DNA of 64,000 nt from Chrysomallon squamiferum (Eukaryota; Mollusca; Gastropoda; Neomphalida; Peltospiridae). The stretch lies in NCBI GenBank assembly GCA_012295275.1, contig CM022670.1, forward strand, positions 33,162,938-33,226,937, in the 5' to 3' direction. A program made the position numbers and the translations under genes. Positions 12,833-25,900 of this stretch are shown one piece after another; position 1 is the stretch's first letter; the number at the start of each line of letters is the position of its first letter. Below the pieces are notes generated by a model. The model saw only the letters and a list, made by a program, of their open reading frames with translations. It did no database searches and was not told the DNA's origin.

Positions 12833-13959
12833 ATATATATATATAACAATGAAATAATATCTAACAATGCAGCTGTCTCTCTTTCGTAACTTCGTAATCA
12901 AGGCAGAAAATTTGTTTTTCAACGAATTTATTTGATAACAAATGTATTAGCTGTAAACTTGGCAATTCAGATCTTTCATTTCCTTCTTCGACGTATATTT
13001 CCCGGATTTATTCAGTCTCTGCAAGCAGGGCGACCTTTTACTGACATGCATTTAATTGGTAATTATCAATCTTCGACCATGCCCTTTCTTCGCTGTTATC
13101 CGTTATCACTTAACCATCTATTGACTGTTAGTTTATTAGCTTATTGGTGTGCAGGTGACGACTGGAACACCGAGGGTTAGACCTGGTTGGATGCTCACAT
13201 GACGGTGGAATTACAGTAAAGGAAGAAACATTTTGCTTCTGTGGAGGAGTTGAGTGATAATTGAATTGGAAAGCATTAGATTGATGCCTGTGTTCATTTG
13301 ATAAAAGAACTGACAGAGTGGAATGGATTCAGTTTATCATATATTTAACTCCGCGGAGATATTTCCTTCTTATTTAGATTGTTTATGCAAATTTATGTAA
13401 ATTGTTCTGTTGGAGTTTTATGCATATTTATGTAAATTTACACCAAAAGCTTAGATCCTTTTATTATTGTTGTTGTTATTATTATTAAAACTATTTGTTT
13501 TAATTCTAAAATAATAATAAAATAATATTAAAATTTAAAGTTTTATAGAATAGTATTAAAATCCAAGGGGAATAACTCATACGGTCTATAATATTTTATC
13601 ACATTAAAAAATTATTTCGCTTTCAAATATCTTTTTTCGATAGTTTTTAAATAGTATTATTATTTTTTACCATTTGCATAATAATTCGGCGAGGTTAATA
13701 TTTAATTTGGTCAAGTAATATATTCTAGTTAAGTATTTGTATTTTCATAAGATGAATCCTTTAACTTTCCAGATTGTTTTACGATTCCGTCAAAATAATG
13801 AAATTCAATAGCATTTTCATTTATTAAATCTATAACGTAAAAGATATATTTTAAAGTAATTAATATGTTTTATTTTGATATAACTTTGAAAAAAGATAAA
13901 TGAAAAGAAAAACAAAAATCAGGTTTCTTTAAAAATTAAAAACAAATGTTTGTATATTA

Positions 13960-13965
<6 letters not shown>

Positions 13966-13990
<25 letters not shown>

Positions 13991-14019
13991 CCCCATCATT
14001 TTGCTATGATTAGTGTCTG

Positions 14020-14069
<50 letters not shown>
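13966..14069. repeat. Poly-A (25) followed by (ATT)n
   Basis: A25 at 13966-13990, then a unique spacer, then about 16 ATT units at 14021-14069. A further imperfect (ATT)n lies near 14293-14340. Confidence 0.95.
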
Positions 14070-14670
14070 GCATTTCAAACAATAGAGATAAGTAATTATT
14101 TTGTCAGTGTACTATGTATTCAATTTGTTTGCTGAATTTTAATCCTATAAACAACATTATTATTCTAGGTAGTAGCTTTTTGCTACCAAACTTTGGTAAT
14201 GATGTTGCATGGAAAAACATTAATATTTTAATGTGATTTGTGTTTGTGAATTTCAAATAAAGGAACAAAATTCAACATTTGGACAGGTGTCATTTATTAT
14301 TACTTATTATTATTATTAATATTATTATTATTATTATTTATTTGTCTTTTTAAAGTTTTTGTTTGTTTTAATTTTGTGTCTGTTGATATGTACATGTGTG
14401 CATATATCTGCGAGTGACAGCATGTGTGCACGTGTTTTAACTGAGATTGAATCAAGAAGAAAATAATTGTTTTAAAATGGCTGAATTATTAAAAAAAAAA
14501 AAATGTGTTAATAGTAACAGAGAGAGAAATAGAAAGAAAAAAAACCTGTATGTTAATAACAGAACACATTGTTTATATTTTTAAAAATCCATTTTCGTTA
14601 ATAACTGTTTTGAAAGGTCTTTTTTATTACCTACAACTGGAAGTGTAAACATGATTAGATACAAGACACC

Positions 14671-14673
<3 letters not shown>

Positions 14674-14708
<35 letters not shown>
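14674..14708. repeat. Poly-A tract (35)
   Basis: Uninterrupted A35. A shorter A23 lies at 14895-14917, followed by (AAAT)n. Confidence 0.95.
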
Positions 14709-14709
<1 letters not shown>

Positions 14710-15089
14710 AACACCTTTATAAGTCTTTTTTGCCTTCTTTATCATCTGTTTTAAAGTAAAATAACAATCAGTGTTCACTTCAATAACATTTTTCATCGTG
14801 TTAATACATTTTAAATAGCAGTGTGATCAGGGATATTTGTTATTAATACAGGTATTTTCAATCATAATTATCCGTTTTCGCGACTGTAGAATTTAAAAAA
14901 AAAAAAAAAAAAAAAAAGAAAGTGCTAAATAAATAAATAAACAAATAAATAAATTGGTAGACTAAGTGAGAGACACTATTTTATTAACAAGTATTATTCG
15001 CGTGAAAGAAAACAGTGATTTGGAAGAATAAAAAAAGCTTTATGTACTTACACTAAAAACATTCTAAACTGATACTCTTTTCTACATGA

Positions 15090-15144
<55 letters not shown>
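15090..15144. repeat. (AAT)n microsatellite
   Basis: About 18 uninterrupted AAT units. Confidence 0.97.
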
Positions 15145-15145
<1 letters not shown>

Positions 15146-16114
15146 AGATTGCGCAGTTTTACATTAGACTGGTATTACCGTAGGCCATTTATTACGAATA
15201 TCCAGGAATAGCAACGAAATAGGTTTGAAATATTTTAATGAGAAACGATCTTATGACGGTTTGAAAGGTTTGTTTGCTAACAGAACTGTCAAAAATCTTT
15301 TTTATGCGAAAACAGTAAAGTTTCTTTAACCAAATAAAAAGGGAAAGAAGAAGGTTAATGTGTTTGTGAAATATCTAAGTGAAAAGAAAATTTAGTTTTT
15401 ACGTTCAATCCTGGTCCCACTGAAAGTTTTTAAGATCTGTATAAATGTGCTTTGCATATTGATTCCGATATGAAACTTCAGTGATTAATTAATTAGATTT
15501 TGTTTCATCATAAGGATTGCATAAACATCGTTATCGAACATTTTTAAATACATGACAAATTAAGATATACCATAGCTGTTCATATCTCTAAACCTATCGT
15601 TAACAGAACGGTTTAAAGATTTATTATTCTACAGAGTCTGAATCCACAGATATTTTAAAGAATGATGTACCTGATGCTAGAGTTAACTGTAAAAAACAAC
15701 GGATATTAGCAGAATCAGTTATGTTAATAATGCCACACAAACTTTTATACAAGATTAGGCCTATACTTCAACAAGTTCGTTAGATCAGGTACAAAATTTT
15801 ATTAAATTAATATACTATTTACTTTAATGTAATACTGAAATAAACTATGCCCATTTTACTTATTAAATCATAAAATATCTGCTCTTGTCAACACTATCTT
15901 AAATAAAGAATGAGATAATAACTTATTGTTCAGTTGCCACGATTGTTCCATAACTGTGTCAAAGTCCATTTGCTGATTTGGAAAATTTCTTCTAACATTC
16001 TAAATATGGGATAGCTATGAGTATGGCTATCAGTTAGACAGCAACTGTCAAATGAATTTTTATGTCAAATTATTAGATTAGTTAGATTCAGAAACATAAT
16101 CTGAATACATAAAG

Positions 16115-16198
16115 TTTAAGTAGCAGTAACAATAGTTGCAGCAGTTGTAATAGTACTAGTAATAGTGGTGGTGGTGATGGTGGCGGTAGTAGTCATTA
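16115..16198. repeat. Interrupted (GTA/GTG)n cryptic repeat
   Basis: Purine-rich G/T/A triplets with many substitutions (GTAGCAGTAAC..., GTGGTGGTGGTGATGG). A complementary interrupted (ACT)n block lies near 16768-16862. Confidence 0.8.
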
Positions 16199-17780
16199 GA
16201 CATGTAGCAAAACAAGAACATTAATTTTAATGTCATATAAATTATATTTCCATAAAACTTGAAATGTGTTATTTTTTTTTTTATTTATTTCTTCTTTTTT
16301 TTTAAATCTTTGTTTTTTCTTCATTTTTTATTTTTCAAAATTTTTAATTTTAATTTTTTTTTTTTTTTTTTTATGAAACACTGATTACCCTTTTACAGCT
16401 TCAGAAATCGTAACATCCAATGTGCGACCCAAGAAACCTTACCGTATTATTCGCAATATATGTTGGTAGTATGAATGGACAAACGTTTATTATTTTTACG
16501 ACCCGGTAGCTTCTGCAAATCATGAAGAAAAGAAAAGCAATATTTATTTAACCAGATGCCTATAGTTACTAGGTGTCAAATACCTGTAAAATGTTCCGGA
16601 TGTGCAGCAGGTCGAACCGAAAGGGCAGCCGCAATGTTATAAACACCTGTCTCGGAAGTGTTTTCCTTATTTCTTGGAATTTAGGAAATAAGAAAAATAA
16701 AATAATAGTTATCTAGGCTTTCTTTTTCTTTTCGTTTTAATGTTACCATTGCTACTGGTGATAAAATATTACTACTACTACTACTCTTAACAATACTAAT
16801 AGTTGTACTGTTACTATTACTAATATTACTACTAAAATCACTACTACTACTATTGCTTCTATTACTTATACATGTTGTTGTCGTTATCAGTTTCCCCCAG
16901 TATAACTAACAGAATAAATGAAGTATATAACGTTACAATTTGCAGTGTTTCACTTACTATCTAGATTATTTTCATTTTTGAAGTGTCCGACTGTTGTACA
17001 GTAATATTTTATCCCTTTAGTTTTTCCTCAAACAATATTTAATTTTTGCGTTTTTGTTTCGTTTGGTGAGAACTAATACAGTACCTCAGAGGATTAAAAT
17101 ACTTTGCCTCCCCTTGGGGACATTTCAAGTTGTAATGATGTAGGTATAATAAAATAATTTAAACATAGTCACATAATCCCTTGGGCACATGTCTGATTTG
17201 TTTGTTGGATAATATTGATGTTATGGACGTAATAATACAACTGTAGTTTAGATTAAAGTAGTATGACAAACTATGTGACATATACATTTGGTTTATGTAT
17301 TTATTTATTGCCTATTTCAATTTTCATTAGCAGCATATAAAAAAATATTCAGTAAAACTGATGACAAGATGTACACCTAAATTGCATTCATTTGTTCGTT
17401 GTGACAGAAATAATATAGTAAAATGAAAAAGTATTGGAGATAACTAAAACTGCGTGACAGTACCTAATTTCTTCAACAGAACTTGAACAATAACTATCGA
17501 TATTTGTCAAACTTCAAATTCGTCTATCCTTTGTTGTGCCCCTTAGCCCTTTCGAACATTAAGAGTTATCTCACCTCAAACGTCTTCAGCCAAGAGAGGT
17601 CGTTAATAGGAATGTGAGTAATCATTATTTTATAAATAAAAATCGTATTTTGAGACATTGCTTGGGACATTATATGTATGTTTTCGATTATTGACTCTTA
17701 CACATATACACACTAATTTAATAAGTTGAAAAAATTCGAAATTGTTTAACATTAAGAACCTTGGTTAGTACAGAACTCAG

Positions 17781-17917
17781 TGAAATGGTCCCTATTGTAT
17801 AAAACTTTATTAACTTTTGAGGAAGTGTTTACGTGTTATAGATGACTGCAACAAATAGTTGATGTTTTACAGACGAAATAGAGATATATTACTCTGATAA
17901 AACTGCAAGTTAGTGGG
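17781..17917 (+). promoter_or_regulatory. EFCAB14: 5' region of EFCAB14 cassette 1a
   Basis: Sequence directly upstream of the 1a start codon. It contains a TTTTACAG at about 17865-17872 that could be a splice acceptor for a 5' UTR exon, so the true transcription start may lie farther upstream. No TATA box or initiator can be called with confidence. CpG frequency is normal here, unlike in the downstream gene body. Confidence 0.3.
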
Positions 17918-18021
17918 ATGTCGACCAGTAACCAGGACTACATGAATCTGTTATATTCCGATTCGGAGAGTGAACCTCCAGATCTAAAACTTCCACCACT
18001 CAAAGGAAAGAAACCAAGAAA
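17918..18021 (+). CDS. EFCAB14: EFCAB14 exon 1a (alternative start exon)
   Basis: ATG at 17918 opens 34 codons plus two bases and ends at a strong donor (AA|GTAAGT). The peptide has an acidic-Ser patch, LLYSDSESEPPD, then a basic end, KGKKPRK. This has the same layout as exon 1b (LLRSDDSDSSEVEEF, then GKKSDRK), and both exons end in phase 2 inside a Lys codon. I infer that 1a is a diverged paralogue of 1b. It is cytoplasmic by analogy with the family. Which tissues use it cannot be told from sequence. Confidence 0.8.
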
Positions 18022-20045
18022 GTAAGTGGAACATTAATTATTAACATTAAAAATATAATTCTGTTTCGGGTCGGGCAAATTAGTTCATGAATGCATTGTT
18101 TTTCCCCTGTGTAGATAAATAGCACTATTGCTAAAAACTTTAAGACTTATTTATGATGGAGATAAAAGTATTGATTTTCAGAGGCACTAGAGGGGTTGAT
18201 CGAAATGTTGGTATTCAATAAAGCATCAAATTGTTATGGCATTAAATTAATAACATATTAATAATGTTCACAGAAAGAAATTCATCACAAATAATGAAAA
18301 ATTAAAAAGGTAACTGCTTAACACCTAAACAAATTTTCTGATTTGTACTGAAACGACGGTAATTTGAGTAAAGAATCCAGTCACGAGTTAAAAATTAGAC
18401 ATGTACCAACTGATTTTATAATGACACGAATTAGTCTAAAGATTAGGTCGGATATAAAATACGGACTTATCATAATATATCACATTAGTCCATGAATGTA
18501 ATTACAGTCTAGAAAATAATTAATGAAAACATTTTCTTCTTCTTTCGAACATGTAAGTTGTTAAGCACAAATCATCAGGAAATTGCGACATAAAATGTTT
18601 TACCATCTTTATGTGCCAACCCTAAATACATTATATTAAAAACGTTGAAGCCCAGTGTTGCAAGAACCAAAATGTATATGCAAATTAATGGCCTTACAGC
18701 AATAAGCTTTAATTTTCTACATAGGCCTGTATATTAATTTTCGTAGGATAATACATATATAGAAAATTAAAGTGAAACATTCACACGGATATCTCTTTAC
18801 AAAATCAGAAATATTTTCCAGATACATGTATTCCATCGTTTGTTTTATTAACAATTGAGTTATTTTTATAGTTTTATGCTGATTGTTTTGCCAATGTATA
18901 TATTTTACACAGATAAACAGTCTATTAAATAATAGTGCAGATATTTGATACAATGTCATACACATCAATTGTAAATTTGTTTTATAATTTGAAATATATA
19001 GATAATCGATTAATTAAAACTTATGTAGATTACGTTTATGACTGAAAATACAAAATATTTTCCCCGACATAACGCATGGTTAAATCATCAAGTATCTATA
19101 TTTAGAAACAGTCGAAGTATTTATGACGCACCCTAAAATTTTGTAAAGCGTCCAGCTATTTTTTCTTTCTTTACTCAGTATGCACTTGAAATTACACTGA
19201 TTACATTAGATAATTCTTTTCTTGTTTTTTTTTTTTTTTTTTTTTTTTTTACGAATCAAAAGGATTTCATGCTGAGTGAGTCTAATTTTTTTCACGTGGA
19301 CAAATTTCAAGTATTTTTAGTACTAGTAGCTGTGTCAATTTTTATAGTATTAATTTCCTTTTTGTTTTAGTATTAGTATTTAGTGTTACGTGCGCTGAAC
19401 CACACACTAAAAATAAAGCATAAAAGTAACAACAATGATAACTGAATATATGATATGTTAAAAAAAAAGATAAAAATATAAAAAAAAAAAAAAAATAATA
19501 ATAATAAAAATAAAATAAAATAAACAAAATAAATAATAAAATAAAATAATATATGCATGCATGCACATACATAAATTAATATATATTTATAATTATGCAA
19601 TTCGTATATAGATACATACATACATACAGTAATATATATTTATAATTATGCAGGTCTTCAAAAAGTAGACAAGTATGAAGATATAGTTTTGCACTGATAT
19701 AGTCTGATAACATTGTGATGAATATGTAAATTTATGTTACACTTTAAACAGCAAGGGGTAATTACTGCTGGTTTTCATGGCGCTCTGTTGTCACGCCGAG
19801 AAGTCAATAAAACTATGAAATCGTCCACATAGTTTATTGTCTTAAAGAGAAACAAGACGGAGAAAAGCACTTTGTGTGAGGGAAAGTATATTTAATCCAG
19901 ACCAAGTCTTCACTGACGTCAAACAGTTAAAATTTCAATTAATTTAATTGAAATTCTAGAAGTCCATGAATGTACAATTTGCAGAGGAATTGGACGTATC
20001 TTCGATATCGCTCTTCAGATTATCACTTTTCGATTGGCTATACAT

Positions 20046-20079
<34 letters not shown>

Positions 20080-20266
20080 CCATAAAGGGTTTTAATTATT
20101 TGTGTGCATTGTCTGTAAATTTGTATGCTGTATATGTAGTTAAAATAATTCGCGCATCTTTACTAACTTCCAAATCATAATATTTTGCCGTTCCAGGCAA
20201 AAAATAAAACAAAAAACAAACAAACAAACAATCAAAGAAAGGAAGAACTGTTCTCATGCTTCATTC

Positions 20267-20330
<64 letters not shown>

Positions 20331-22872
20331 CACTACATTTAGATTATATATATTGTTCCCCCGTCCGGTGGATTAAATTTTAGACTTTCATGTCAGAAGT
20401 AAATAATATTCTATTTTTCTCTGTTTTATGTTCTTTATATTCTTTTTTCACTGACTTGTATTTCAGAAAGAAAAATGCTTACAGAGCAGTCGACGTCGAC
20501 GCAAGCGTCTGCTCATGGATTACATTCTTAAAAGTTGTCGTCTTTATAGTTGTCATAGCAACATTGGTTGGTCTTAGTATCGTCTGCTATTGGTTACTGC
20601 AACAGGTTCATGTCCTGACGGTTCGTCTGGATAAAGGTACAGTTTTCCTCGTTTTTTTTCTTCGTTTTTTTTAATCTTCTTCCGATGCATTAATTCATCT
20701 ATTTTATTGCAGACACGATAAAATTCGTTCGAAATTGTACTTTTTTTCAGCCGCTTTCGTCATCAGTGTTATTTTTAAAAGTGGATATCATGGGGAAGTT
20801 CGAAAAAATAACAAAACAAAAATAAACTATGATCTAGTTAATGTTTTATAAACGCTCTGAACTCTACCAATTTTTATTATTTCGCATAACAAAGGTAGTT
20901 AAAATCATCACAGCTTATTGAAATGTTCACATAAGCACGGAAATCTTTCATACGCTGAGACGATTGCTGTAACTAAGCAGAAATAACGTCAGCGCCCAAG
21001 GGAGCCGTTTGAGATCCACAGTCGTCAATTGTTCTGAATAAACATTAGCATCTACGCACTTTAGATGTCTTACGTTAACGTGCTAGGTCATAAATAATAA
21101 TTGTTTACAATGCACGAAGAAATGCTGGCGTGACGAAAATCCACCGTGTAGGAGAAGATATAAAAACAGCGCTATTAAACTGATTAACCATCACTGGTGT
21201 TAGAGATAAATCATCTACAACGATTTATTTAAAAAGAAAAGAAAAGAAAAAAAAAGAAAGAAAGAAAGAAAGAAAAGCAACAGTAAATTAATGTTTAATG
21301 ACACCTCAAAGCATTTTAATAGTGACGGTTAACAGGTATCATTCATTTTGTTGTGTAATGGAGTAATGTTACGGATTAGCTGCAAGGGATATTTTGTGTA
21401 TACCTTCCCACTGACTGGTTAACACAATATTTAATAAACCAGTCGTGTTCTACTGTCTGTTAGAGGAAGTATTTCATGGCTTGGTCATGCTTTCTAAAAA
21501 ATTAAACTACAGAAGTTTAATACGAAGATGTTTAATATAACTTTATATTTTCTTGTAAATGATAAATATTATGTAAAACTGAAGCCCAAATTTACAGCAT
21601 AACTATCGTCTAGAAAATTTCAGCAACCACAACGTTATTATTACAATTTCCTCAAATTCGTCAGTCCAGAAAAAAGATCTTTAAAATATTTCCTGTTTCC
21701 TACACGGATATTCTTGTCTTAATTCGAATAATCAGTGAATACTCATTGTCTCAGACATATGCAGTTACCTGGTTTAAACTAGGAACACAAGCTTTATCAC
21801 ATCAGTATTCAAAGAAATAATTCAAGTTGATTTCCATGCCAATATTCATATTGTTCAACTTTTCATATTGTAATGATTAAACAAACATATTTTTTTTTAT
21901 ACGTATTTTAATACAGTATAATATATATATATATTTTGTCCTGAAAAGAGAAAAATAAGGTAAGTGTTTGTTTTTTATTTTAAATTATTTTTAATGTTCA
22001 GAAAATATTCTCATAACAGTATTTGGATGCCACATTTGTTACCTATTTAATGCAGAACGCATCTTGCCATACTATACTTTGTTATCACGAATACCTATTC
22101 AATATATTACAGAAATCCTCAGTGTTATTAAATTAATCGAAAAAATAAAAATCAAACTCCGATTAGTTCGCATTCAGATTTTTAAAAAAAAAATTTTTAA
22201 CAGTGTTTTGTAAAAATAAGAGCTCTTTGCATTTATACAGTGCTGTTAATTCTTGATTTATAATGATGTACAACACTGACGTTTTCGCTATATTACTCTT
22301 ATGGAAGCAGTATTTTATTTTTTTTTTTTTTTTTTTTTTTTTCATTAATAATCGGATGGTGTCTACTGCGGCTAAATTAAATGACTGACTGAATTCATAA
22401 ATATGGGATTTGGTAGGATTTTGTTTTTATAATTATAATTTATTTATTTATTTATTTATTTATTTATTATTTTGATAGTGATAAATTATTTATTTGGTTA
22501 GTTATTTGGTTAAAAGGTTAGAACGAAAGGTGGATTGTATGATAAAATGAATATTTTATTGTCTGTTGGGAAACGTTTTTTCACGATTTTCTAGAAGTTG
22601 TCTTCTGGTTAATAATACATGCTTGTTAACCATTCCCTTAACTAAGGCATAAAACTTTTGTTATCATTTTACAGATACTGCGAAAAAGCTGTTTTGTTAT
22701 CTTGGCGCGTTTCTTTATGTTACTTAGGTTCATGGTCTTGTTGATCTGTTTTACTAACATAGAAATTAACTGATATTTAACCAAATCATCAGCAGCGAAT
22801 ACGACCACAAACAAAAACAACATAACTTGTAGTCGAATGATTTTAATGCATTTGACGATAGTTTTACATATG

Positions 22873-22941
<69 letters not shown>

Positions 22942-25900
22942 TAAGTAAGTGAAACAAATATTAAAGAAATATTCTCGTGCGAGAGACCTATAATTTTTAA
23001 CCAATAATATCATTGATGATATTCAGTGCCGTATTAATATTTCTGTGTTCATTTCCGGGGTGAGAGGCCCATTTCTTTACATTGTCGGATGTCACAATTT
23101 ACATCGTAAATGACGCATGATTTGGTACCAGTTAGGATTGGATCTAATTTGGTATTAATCAATAACACTGGATCCAATAAGTAGGTTAAATGTTGATTTT
23201 AAACCTGCCAAAAAGATGAAAAAGCGTCGTGAATTGGACGCCTTGGTTGGAAATGGAAAGTTGCCAAGGCGAAAAAGTAAGAGTGGTCATGAACTACTTC
23301 GTTCTGATGATTCCGATTCTTCTGAAGTAGAAGAATTTTCAATCAAGATTGGCAAAAAATCTGACAGAAAGTAAGTTTCTGTAATTTGGTATATTCATGA
23401 AGAGTAACATAAATTAAAAAGAACATCTAGTCAAACTGTCCCACTCTCACTCTGTCAGTGATAAATTGTACTTAATACATTGATGATTGACTTATAATTC
23501 ACAATATTTAAGAATTAGATATAGTTAAATAATTATAAATTATAGTAATGGGCGTTATTTAAATATACTAAAAAATTTTGTTGTGACTCACTAAGGTTTC
23601 TTTACATACCAGAACACATACACTGACAGTGATACAGTAATGTTTGTTAGCATCATTAATGAACTCTACCTCATAAACTTTAATGCTGTAATACTCATAA
23701 TGTCAAATAATAATAATAATAAAATAAAAATAAATGTCTAGTTCATCTCAGCTGGTGGACATACATAATCTAATGTAACTGCTCATAAAAATTTTATTCT
23801 TGTTTTTGAGAATTTTATTGACACAACATCAGGTTAACAATTTTGATGAATAAGTCTTTTTATTTTTCTTTTTTTCTTTTTTTTTTTGGTAAAATTCACT
23901 AACATTTGCAGTTTGATTTACCATGTATACCATTTTAATTTTGTAATAAATTAAATTAAATACATGAACTTACAATAAAGCCAATTCAAATTTTTGTTGT
24001 GTAAGCAGGGAGGTCAGATTTCCTTTAAAAAAAATTAGAAAGCCAAATTAAAATGAATTTGATTTATTATTAAACATGTAAAATTATTATTAAAAATACC
24101 ATTATTCAGTGAACTTTTGTTATAAAATTCACTTGGTTATGGTAAAGTCCAGTAACTGTAATGAGATTTATGAAGGGGACTCTTTAAAAAATATATTTGT
24201 TCAAATTCACTGAATGTAATTTTGTAAAGGTTTGATTATACATATAATTTGTTTAACCGGTTAAAGCAAAAATGTTGCGTACTTTGGTTAAATGTATTTA
24301 TGCTAACTATTAATAAATCTAATAATAATAATAATAATAAACAAAAAAGATGATTTTAAATTAAAAGCCATTAGCATTAACTTATTTACCTCTTTTAATC
24401 TAGTATGTACACTCCTTTCCATAAAAATTATTTATTACTTTTTAGTAAGGAAACTTTATACACTTAATTTATAATAAATAATATCATTTATAGTTTTATT
24501 TTAAACTTATATTTAAAAACAAAATAATGTTAACTTTTAAATAATTCCTGGACATTATTTAAATATGTTTAATTCTGTTAGCTCAGGAGTATTTTAAGGG
24601 AAGGGAAAATAAACAATTACAATATGAAATATCTGCATCAGGTGTTCATAAATGGACTGAAAATTGTAAACAATACTTTTTTTGTTTGTTTATGAGACTG
24701 TTATTTATTTTAGATGGGCTGGATTTTGTTCATGTTCCACCTGTCTGGGTTTGACAGGTTTTGTCATTCTCATGGTCTGTTTTATCACATGCTCTGGATT
24801 AATATGGTTGCATTTTGAACTTAAACGAGACCTTGATAATCTTAGGGAACGCATTGTTACAGGTAATAATAACTAATATTTTCTCTTTCACAAAACTTGG
24901 CTACATTCCTGTCTGCAAATATGTATAGTATAAATTATGAGTATGGCTAATATTTTAACATTTTAATTTTTATATGTGGCATCCAAATATTGTTTTTCTT
25001 GTGACATAATTTGATATGTTCATTTATTATTGTTTTTCTATTTTTATGTTTAAATTAAACAACAACAAAAAAAAATGACCAAGTCCTCAAATGACTGTAG
25101 AAATTATCCAAACTTTTTAATCAGAGAGACAAAGATTTCCCTGTAGTGTTAAAATTTGATTATTTAACTTTTGTACTGTATTGTATATAAATAGAACAGA
25201 ATTATAGCTGGTTAGATCAATTTAACGATACTATGTCTTGGGAATAAATGGTTTTTATAAAACAGTATACATGTGTTCCCATAAATATACTGTATGTTAA
25301 TATATATTTGTTTCTAGTTGAAAATCATGGCCAGGCAGTTCCTGAAGATTTGCAGGTAGTAAAAAGACAGGTTCAAACAATTAACAAAACAGTGCAAGAT
25401 CTCAAGAAAGAAAACAAAGAAACAACAGAAGTTGTTAATGGTTTCAATCAGCAAGTAAGTTTAAAAGAAGAAAGTATTTCATGTATGTCTGCTGAAATTG
25501 GACTTTTTTTTAATTTTGTCTGCAAAACATTCATCTATTATAATGAATTAAATGGTCTGTAAGTGTAAATATTAAAATCAATTTTTAAAAATTTATTCCA
25601 GCAAAATAGAAAGTTACACATTTTTTGTAATATACATTAACTGTAAATCCTGTAATTGCATATTAGTAACTTACAAAAGTGGTTTTAATTTAGCTAAAAG
25701 CTTTTAATATTATGTTACAGTAGCATATAATTCAGTTGTAATATAAGACAATTTAGTTAAATGTATATATGTACATATATATATATCTTAATTTACAGCT
25801 AGCTTCATTGATTGTGGATGTGAACAGTTTGAAAGAAAGTCTGAAAGAAGCACCAGAACTTAAAGAACTGCCCAACAGAATTGAAACATTATCAAGTGTA

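Larger units (their letters stand above)
11655..17780. other. No gene recognised; repeat-rich spacer
   Basis: AT-rich, CpG-normal DNA carrying the microsatellites and tandem duplication listed separately. An open frame at 12932-13180 (82 residues) has no recognisable motif and no splice support. Confidence 0.5.
18022..20466 (+). other. Intron 1a: palindrome and microsatellites
   Basis: AT-rich intron with T22-27 near 19228-19250, (AAT)n-like sequence near 19485-19550, a perfect palindrome at 19931-19955, A29 at 20050-20078 and 20 pure AAT units at 20271-20330. CpG is frequent. No additional exon seen. Confidence 0.7.

Noticed and set aside
12932-13180. 82-codon + strand open frame
   Set aside because: No motif, no splice sites with matching phase, ordinary AT-rich composition.
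16600-16650. B-box-like GGTTCGACCTG on the minus strand
   Set aside because: No A box or cloverleaf arms at the needed spacing; not a tRNA gene.
22638-22957. Minus-strand open frames with long Ile-Tyr runs
   Set aside because: Translation of the (TA)n tract; no coding signal outside it.
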